Positions 1-9,400 of a stretch of 9,725 nt of DNA are shown here, piece by piece. The translations under genes were made by a program, and so were the position numbers. The DNA is taken from NCBI GenBank assembly GCA_030630685.1, contig DAOVMN010000054.1:1-9725 (forward strand). Reading direction: 5' to 3'. Source of the stretch: Thermoplasmata archaeon (GTDB lineage Archaea > Thermoplasmatota > DAOVMN01). How positions within the stretch are numbered: the first letter of the stretch is position 1; each line of letters starts with the position of its first letter. The notes below the pieces were generated by a model. It ran no database searches. It was not told the DNA's origin and worked only from the letters and a program-made list of their open reading frames with translations.

Positions 1-1
1 G

Positions 2-3000
2 ATCTACGGGACGGGCAGGATGATAGGAGGTACGTGGTATACTGGGAGCTGGTCCAGCTATCGGAACATTTACGTTGACAACCCGGGTGGCTTCCTCAAA
101 GATTACTACGGCCATACCTATACGGTCTCCACCAGCGATTACATAGAGTATCTCTACTACAATACAGCACCCCCGGGATGGCAGCCCCTGGCATATACAT
201 ACAACGAGTACCAGCGTGTTATTGCCGCGAAAGAGAACGAGACCTCCGGCGGTAAAGGGGTAATTTACACCTACGATCCGTTGTACTATTCTACCAATGG
301 TCAATGGCTCCTGAACCGCACCCTGGATTACCTGAACGGGGTGGAAAGGCCCGATATACAGATGCCCGCAGGCAAGGTTGCGTTCATTACAACGAGTCAG
401 GATTACCAGACCCCCACACTGACCGACCGCGAAAAGGAACTCAGGGACCTGCTGGCACTTCACGGGTTCGATATCGAATACGTCAGCGCCAGGGAAGCCC
501 GGCGCACAAACTTCAGCCAGTCAGAATTCGTGGTAATGTGCGAGTACGGTTCATGGAATAATCCGGGTTCTGCGTTCGTGAACGGCCTGGTGGAGAACGG
601 GACACATATCGGTCTGTTCGCCTGGGCAGGCCAGATAATGGGCGGGAGCTGGAGCCAGTCCACCGATCACAGGATGAGACAGTTCTACGGGGAGACATCC
701 GATGCCTTTGCCGAGGACCTCTACGGCTTCACATTCTACATGGCCAATAACCAGAATACACCATATATCTACTCTAACTATCCTTCCGGATGGACGAAGG
801 TCTGCAGGAACACCTACAGTGTAGATTACTGGACAGGGTTATACCGGGAGAACGACACCACCGGCGGCAGGGGAGTGTTGTTCCTGTACGACATCCTTGG
901 TCTGAACAACTTCGGCGTGACCACCTACGGAAGGATATTCTACTATCTTGCGAACCTCTCGTGGCCAACTCAGGTAGTTGAACCCGGCAATGTCGCAATG
1001 GCCATTGCCGATACGGACACGGTATCTCCCGATTTGAATTCCCGGGAAGCAGCCGTCGAGGCCCTGCTGAGAAAACAGGGGTACGGTGTATCGTACGTGA
1101 GCTTCATGGAACTCACGAGAGTCAACCTCAGCTATATCGAATTCCTGGTCCTTCCCTATTATTACAGCGGTATGAATCCCAATGGCTCCTTCTTCAGCGA
1201 TCTCATGGACTCCGGCGTGAACGTACTTTTCCTTTACACCGCAGGACAGGTCTTCGGTGGCAGTTGGTCATACAGCGCTAACGTAGCATTCAGGTATCTC
1301 TATGTGATGAGCGGGACGGCCTATCTGGAGGACTTCGACCACTATACCATCCTGATGCAGCCGAGCAGCAACGCACAATTCATTCACAACAATTACCCGG
1401 CGGGTTGGAACGCTATCGGCAGGAATACACAACACTCCTCCTACTATACCATGTTCTACAGGGAGGATGCATCCGGTGTTAGGGGAGCCATCTTCACGTA
1501 TGACGGTGCCTATCTCTCATCCACGGGGAAGGAAGTGTTCGGTGAAGTGACGGCCTACCTGACCAGGGAGCCCACCCCCCTGCTGGAAGTCCCTTCCGGG
1601 AACGCATTGATGCTCACATACTATACGGATAGTTCCACGCTGACCGGTGTGGAGAGTACGGTCAGGGATTCCATGGAGGCAAGGGGATATTCCTTCACCT
1701 ACTACAGCCAGATGCAGGCGCAGTACATAGACTATTCCAATGCATCCCTTGTTGTGGTCGCACAGTACAACGGGAACTTCCACCTCGGCAACACCTGGGC
1801 AATGAACATAATGAACTCGGGAACCGATATGTTCTTCGTTTATGACGGGGGGAAGACGCTGGGCGGGACGTGGGCGAATTCGGGCCATACGCACTATCGC
1901 CAGGTCTACGGTGAAACATCGACTGCCTTCATGGAGGATTACGGATACTATGCCTTCCATGTCCAGGATTCGGGACAGGCCTTCATAATCCATGCCAATT
2001 ACCCGTCGGGTTGGACTTCCATTGCACGGAATACATATCACGGCAATTACAAGACAGCATTCATCTACGAGAACCTCCCCGCTGGTGGAAAAGGTGTGAT
2101 CCTGACCTACAATCCCCTTGCACTGAACGAAGCCGGGAGATTGCTGTTCAACAGGACCATGAACTACATGGAAGATATCGAGACCAAACGTATCACCTTC
2201 GACGCCGATATCGTCATGGCAATATCGAGCCAGGACTATATGACCCCCGTACTCACAGGCAGCGAGCAGGCACTCAGGGACTACATTCTCGGTCAGGGAT
2301 ATTCGCTCTCGTACATCAGTTACAGGGAGATCAAGCGTGCGGATTTCACGGGTGTGAAAGCGGTGATGCTCACCGGATACAATGGCAATTTCCCCATGGG
2401 CAAGGCATTCCTGGACGATCTTGTGGATTCGGGAATCAATCTCGGTCTGTTCTACAATTCCGGGCAGTTCCTGGGCGGCTCCTGGTCCTCTTCCACCCAT
2501 GCCAACTTTATGCGCCTCGTTACCGAATCACCCACGCTCTTCTTAGAGGATTACGGCGGTTTCAACATGCCGGTCCAGTCGAGCAGCAATGCCTGGATAT
2601 TGCATGCCAACTTCCCGGCGGGATGGACCAATATAGGGCGCAACGGGCACCATTCTAACTACAAGACCTGCCTCTACAGGGAAAACACCGCCAATACTGG
2701 TCATGCTGCCATATTTACCTATGACCTCAGGTACCTGAGTGTAATGGGAATGGATGTATTCAACAGGACCTTCGGATACATCATGAATACACCTGCCGGG
2801 AAAGTCACCCTGCAGGACGATTCGGTAATACTCCTGATAAACGACATCGATGACCGGACCCCTGTCCTGAATACAAGGGAGAACGCAACAGGGCAATACC
2901 TAAAATCCCTCGGGTATGATGTGCAATTCCTTTCCAGGTTCCGTGCGAGATACATTTTCTACCACAATGTGAACATGGTGGTCATGTGCTCTTACAACGG

Positions 3001-3412
3001 TAACTACTACATGGGGAGCGCCTACTTCGACGGCCTTGTCGACCAGGGAGTAAGTGTCCTGCTCCTCTACAACTCGGGGCAGAACATAGGGGGTTCCTGG
3101 AGCTCTTCCACCCATGCGAATTTCCTGGATCTCTATGTGGAGAACAACGGTACCCTCCTGGTGAACTATACCCAGGGGACCAGCCATACGGTACAATCCG
3201 GCCAGGCTGCGTATATACTCTACGCCAACTATCCTTCCGGTTGGTCTCATATCGCCCGCAATACACATAGCACCAATTACAAGACGATCTTCACGAAAGA
3301 GAACATCACCAGCGGCGGAAGGGCCGTGATGTATCTGTACGACCCATTGTACTATACTCCAACGGGCCGTGATGTCTTCAACGACTCCGTGGCATGGACG
3401 GATGGCAACGGC
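2..3412 (+). repeat. Tandem array of ~204-residue alpha/beta modules (one partial, five complete)
   Basis: Six copies follow head to tail: R1 2-373 (tail only), R2 374-988, R3 989-1600, R4 1601-2206, R5 2207-2818, R6 2819-3412. The conserved Asn-Tyr-Pro-Ser/Ala-Gly-Trp motif starts at 776, 1391, 1997, 2609 and 3227, a period of 606-618 bases; R1 has the variant TAPPGW at 164. Each full unit runs: hydrophobic strand (VAFITTSQ in R2), helix with Glu/Arg/Leu, G-[FY]-x-[IV]-x-[YF] strand, a third strand (FVVMCEYG in R2), helix, then a strand leading to G-[QK]-x-x-G-G-[ST]-W. After that come an E-D-[YFL] motif (absent in R6), N-Y-P-x-G-W, R-N-[TG], a [YF]-x-[RYK]-E-[ND] element, G-G-[RK]-x-[VA] and a closing Tyr-Asp strand. 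The first half resembles a Rossmann-like or class I amidotransferase/ThuA-like fold; this is a pattern-based guess. I do not recognise the second half. The repeat is established; its fold and function are not. Confidence 0.9.
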
Positions 3413-6400
3413 TCGTGTAGGATACCGGATCTCAATCTCACGACCGTATCGGCGGCCGGGTCGGGATATATGGGCGAGATCGTCGTCAACGCCACGATCT
3501 ACAACGACGGAGATACGCTTCCTTACACAGCCTACTTCTACGTGACTTTCTACGCCGACGGGGAGATCATCGGGATGGATCGCCTTCCGGTTCCGGTATC
3601 GGGAGAGAGCGTGAACACTTCCCTGGTGTGGTCAAATATCAACGGCAGCTACACTTTCACCGCCACTGCCGATCCGGGCGATGCCATCCACGAGAGCGAC
3701 GAAACCAACAACCAGGCAAGTGTAGTGCTAAACATTGGGAAACCGGACCTCACGGTCACGGATATCTGGTGGGACACGCCGCCGCTGAGCGGTGGGGAAA
3801 TGGATGTGAACGTGACCCTTATGAATAACGGGGCCGATTGCGCGGCTCCTTTCCTTGTCGCATTATTCGTGGACGGTAGGATTTTCGGGACCCGGGTAGT
3901 GCCCTCGCTGGACTCGGGAGTCTATACCAATGTCTCTTTCTCATGGACAGCCCGGGCGGAGAACCATACATTCAGGACGATTGTGGATTGGACCGATGAT
4001 ATTTTCGAGACCTCCGAGATAAATAACGAGCGTTCGGAGCTGATATACATCGGCAGCGTCGATCTCGAGGTTACTGGCGTATCATATACCGCCACGATGG
4101 TGGATGGGGAGGAGGTGACCTTCAACATTACGGTCAACAACACCGGCGACGTAGCCACAGGGAGAGATTTCTACCTGGGATTCCTGGTAAACGGAGCATA
4201 CCAGTACTCCGTGCGGGTGGGGACGCTGGACGCAGATTCATCCGCGGTTGTGAATATCACATGGAGGCTTACGTCCGAACTGGTGCTGACCTTTGTGGCC
4301 GATTATATGGAGGAGATACCGGAGGACGATGAGACCAATAATAAATACGATCTGAACATTGGTGCAATCGAGAGACCTGACCTCGGTATCAAGAGCGTCA
4401 CCTATGATGCGAGGCAGTACAGGAACCTCGAGGGAGTGACATTCACCTTAGAGGTGGAGAACACCGGGAACCGCACGATGCACGGCATACACGTGGCCCT
4501 GCTGGTAGACGGTTCGTTCCATTCCGCAGTGATAATCGAAGGAATGAACTCCTCGTCCGCCGAGACGGTCGATATCCTCTGGAGGCCTACCACAGGGAGC
4601 TATAATGTTTCCTTCATAGTGGACTATTATGATATAATCTCGGAACTCACCGAGGCGAACAATACATGGATTGATATCCCGTTCTACATCGAGGGGCCCG
4701 ACCTCAGTATTACAGACCTCACCTGGTGGCCTGCCACGATATACGACGGTGATAACATACAACTGAACGCCACGGTCAGGAACGAGGGAGACGGGGATAC
4801 GATTGACCCATTCATCGTCGAGTTCTATCTCAACAACGCATCCATAGGGGCACAGAGCGTGAACTACCTCGAAGCCGGCCAAACTACTACAGTCGGCATC
4901 ACCTGGCGCGCTGCGCCAGGCACCTGGTCATTTTTGGCGATTGCGGATGTGGGCAAGGGCATTGCGGAGCACAACGAGACAAACAACAATAGAACAGAGG
5001 CACTACCCACCGTCGAATGGTCCGATCTCGTGGTCACCGATCTCTCTTTCGTCTACATCTACGACAACGCACCCACGGGACAGGTGAGCGACGGCGATTA
5101 TCTCCTGCTCAACGCGACCATACGAAACGATGGGGCATCGGTCCACCGGGACTTCAATGTGAGATTCTACAGGGACGGCAGCCTCATGACCCGGTACATT
5201 GGAGGTACCCTCACCGACTTTTTCACCATCAACGGCCTGGAGGCAGGAAAGGAAACATACATAGAATTCAGATACATATTCATAGAGGGGGAATACAACA
5301 TCTCCGCGATGGTGGACAGCGATTTCGTGGTCCAGGAGTCCAACGAGACCAACAACGAATGGATCAGGGGCTTCGATGTATCTGCATGGGCACATGGGGC
5401 TGAGAGGATAGAGGTCAAGAAAGGGACAGTGATAGAGGTAACGGTTGTTTCCCTCGGATACATCCATTATTGGTACGACCCGGATGTGTTCTTGGTGAAC
5501 CCGTACTACCGTGTAATGGATTCCAGGATAGATAACGTCCAGGACTGGAACACCCGTACCCTGACATATATGGCGGATGCGGAGGGGAACTGGTCCATTG
5601 GTGTGTGGTATGAACGAGAAAGATGGGAGTACGGAATATCCATCAAGGTCACGGCGCCCAATGGGACGGAGATGTACTACAACCACACCGCGCGGACAGG
5701 CACATGGTATTCGAATCCCCACTACTACTACCTCCTGGTGAACGGCACCGACGATGTGTTCACATACGATTCGGTCATCTATGCCAACGAAGGTGATCTT
5801 GTATCCATAACAGTGGAATCCCTGTGGTATTCGTATTACTGGGAAGATGCCTCTGTGAAGCTGAGGTATTCGGAGAGCGATCCCGGGAACTGGGACAATA
5901 TCCGGGCGGCCGATGGCTGGTACGTATATGGTGTGGAGATATTCGGCACCAAGACCATTGAATATGTGCTCGACCACAACGGCACCTGGTGCATTGATCT
6001 CTATTACAATCACTGGTCCTGGGAGTACAACGTCACCATATCCGTGAACGGGGAGATGGTGGGAGAACACCACGGTTTTGTTGGAAGTAACATGAACCAG
6101 CACAGACACTACTTTATCAATGTGACCGATACCGGTTACGAGAGGTTCACCTACGGTTCCGAGGTCGATATCCCCCATGGTTCGATGATCTATGTCAATC
6201 TATCGTCTATCGGTTACACGAACGGCAATGATAGAGGGTACGTCAATATCCTTGACAGCAGTGGGGGCGTTGTGCGTTCCATGATAATCGAACATGTGAA
6301 CGATTGGAACGAGCAGAACACATTCTCTGCAGGGCCGGATAATGGGACCTGGACAGTCAGGGTGAGCTATCCGGATAATCTTATATGGAGCTACCGGATC

Positions 6401-9400
6401 ACCATAACGGTGGTCAGGCCGGACCAGACCGTCGAGGTCTACAGCCACCGCGGCAGCACCGGTACACAATTGCACACAAGGGACTACTATTTCAATGTGA
6501 CCGGCGGTGCCGGCGCGTTCAGGCAGGGAGATACCATAGATGCCCTTGAAGGAAGTCTCATCACAGTGGAGGTGATCTCGGAACGCTATGCCAACGATCT
6601 CCAGTGGTATGACCCGCACTTCTATCTCTATGATGCGGAATCCAACCAGGTCATTCACCAGCAGACAGATGTTTATATGTGGGATCGAAGGATCTTCAGG
6701 TACTACTTCGACGAGCCGGGCACCTGGAGGATACGGCTGGCATACGACCAGTATTACTGGGACTACAAGATAATCATTACAGTATTGGATCCGACGACAG
6801 GCCATGAGATCGTATATGTACATAAGGGCTGCACCGGCACCTGGGCGGGCGAAAGGAACTATTACATACAGGTGGCAGAGGCGCCTCAAATCCAGGTAAT
6901 GCCCGGGGAGGTACAGCCCAAATTCACGGCACTGCTCTACGGCGACAACCAGTTGTGGACTGCTTTGATAGGCATAAACGCCTCAGAAGAGGATATCATC
7001 CGGCTGATCGAAAACCTCAGTGCCTCGGACATCAATGCCACCGGTAAGATATATCTCCTGGCATCGCTCCTGAACTACAATGGCCAGGTCATCACTCAGA
7101 ATGTTACCGATTTCTACATCACCAACAGCACTGTCTACCCCACCATCGAGCTGGACAAGAAGGCCTACAAAGCAGGAGAGACCATATACATCAATGCGAC
7201 ACTTCACAACGACGACACCAATTCGTGGAACGTCACAGTACGGATACTGGTGGGCGAGACCGTGATCTACGAGGAGACCCTTGACATCGGTCCCGGCTCG
7301 AGCCACGAGATCTCGATTACAACGACCGCTGCGAGTACCACCGACATCGCGTGTATGGTCATCGTGAACGGTCTTATAGGCCAGCGGGACCGGGATAATG
7401 GCGAAGACCCACAGAACAACACGGTGAGCGTGCATGTGCCGGTCCTCGAACCATCGGTGGATGTGACGATCACGGCCCCTGGCGAAGTGGGTATTGCGCC
7501 CTTCAATCTGACGATTCATATCGAGAACACCGGCACCGTCGATGCCGAACTCACGGTCCGTATCTTCGGGGGGCATCAGATAACCGTCCCGGTAGATGAG
7601 GCGGTGGCCGTCTCGGAGGTTATCTCTATTACCGACGACACCTGGCTGATCGTGAACATCTCCGGGGATGTCCGGGAGGAGATACCTGTGTTCATACGCA
7701 TGGTGGAAGCCGATGAGATATCCCTACTTCCATCAGATATCTATCCGGAGGGCACAATCGAGGTGGAGTTCGAGGTCGAAAACCTTGGAGATATAGACTC
7801 GGAGTTCGAGATAGAGTTTGTCCTGCTTCGGGTGGACGAACTCACGGAAGTGGATCGCCAGAGCCTGACCGTATTCGTCAGTTCCGGAGAGACCTATACC
7901 GGCTGCACGATCTGGAATCTTACCGAGGGCGATTACATTCTGAACTTCACATCTCCCTTCGGAAGCGGGTCCTCCGATATATTGGTTGCAAAGGAGAATC
8001 AGGCAGATATATCCCTGAATCTAAATTTGAATGAGGGGCTCCTATCGGTAAATGTCACCGTTGTAAATGTGGGAGCGAACGAGCTGGTGGGCGACCTGCT
8101 TCTAACCACGGACTTCTATTCGGAGTGGCGCAGCGCAGTCATTCCGTTGTGGGGAAAGGCTGAAGAAGAGTTCGAGATCAACATATCCGGTATCGAGCCC
8201 GGGTGGTACAACGTCTCTGCGGAGATGGTGATCGGCGGCAAGACAATCTCCTCCGCACTCGATGTGTTCGTCATTCCCTCGGCAGAGTTCGAGGCAGAGG
8301 TTATATCAGGCCTCACGACAGTTCTCGGCGAGAACCTGACCGTGGAAATCACGGTAATCAATGTCGGGACAATTGCGGGCAACGACACCCTCGAGATCAG
8401 TGTACCCGGCATCTTCGCCGAGATGGCACCAGTTGGCTTGGATCCGATGGAATCCACCACCGTGGAGTTCATTGTTCCGATCCCTGCAGATCTGGAGGGC
8501 AGGAACTACACCCTGCACTACAGCATCGGCGATTTCTCGAAGGAGGCGACGCTGACGATACATGGGATCACGTTTATTGTCGGGGCCTATCTCGACGAGT
8601 CCGCATACATGAAAGGTGATGAGGCCCTCTTCACAGTGGTGATCACGAACACAACGAATAAAAGTGTCAAGGTAAACATGTCAGGGATGTACCTCAGGGC
8701 GACCTTCGAGGGGCGCGAATACATAGAGTACTTCAGCCTGAGCGATGTCTTCAGCACGACCTTCACCCTCCCCCTCGACTATGAGGGCGAAAAGAAGGTA
8801 TTCTACGGCGTCCACCTAAGCTCCGGCAGATCCCTCTATCTCAGTTCCATCTATGTATATGTGAGTTCGGAGAGCGTCACCATATATCCGGACAGGCAGG
8901 TCTATGAGCCGGGCGAGGTCATGGTGATACATGCAGAGTCGAACAGGACAGGGGATCTGAATATAACAGGGCCCGATGGTGTACACATCGACATTCCCTT
9001 AGAAGGCTCCGCCGACATAGACTATACGGTCCCGGATATGAGGGCGGGCAGGTACCTGATGAGGTACAGGTTTGATGGCATACCCGGTATGTTCGGTTTC
9101 GAGATCGAAGGAATATCCGCCAAGGTCGAGGACATCACCCTGGACAGGAAGACATACGCCCTGAACGACACAATCTCGATGGACATCACGATCGAGAGCA
9201 ACGAGGAGTTCTCCGGTCTTCTCAACTTCTGGCTCTATGATCCAAACGCAGAGAACATCGCTTTCATGTCGGAGGGCCTCCTTGTGCACGAAGGCACAAA
9301 TTACTATGACATATCCTTGATACTCAACGGCACGGAGCCGGGCGTGTATGTGATGAACTATGCCCTGTTTTCGATGAACGAGACAGGTGCCACGACCCGC

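Noticed and set aside
20..36. GGAGGT at 26-31 resembling a Shine-Dalgarno site near the window start
   Set aside because: It is simply the Gly-Gly codons of the conserved G-G-T-W motif of the first partial module. The nearby GTG at 34 is out of frame and the main frame is already open upstream.
2011..2658. A 215-codon open frame on the + strand in another frame, and shorter ones such as 304-561, 5017-5403 and 8203-8619
   Set aside because: They overlap the main frame entirely, have Arg/Gln/His-rich low-complexity translations typical of shifted frames, and cross repeat borders without reflecting them.
2..3412. The regular 600-base periodicity considered as a DNA repeat such as a CRISPR or satellite
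   Set aside because: The period is in multiples of three, the similarity is mostly at protein level with diverged codons, and there is no short identical repeat with unique spacers.
3404..3430. A possible gene boundary where the alpha/beta array gives way to CARDB domains
   Set aside because: There is no stop codon, no ribosome binding site and no spacer; the frame continues through without a break.
5003..6178. A 391-codon open frame on the - strand, with similar long ones at 1517-2500, 6200-6889, 6983-7576 and 8999-9706
   Set aside because: All lie exactly in codon register with the + gene, where antisense stops need TTA, CTA or TCA codons on the sense strand, and those are rare here. Their translations are Val/Ile/His/Gly/Arg-rich without domain structure, whereas the + frame encodes clear repeated domains.
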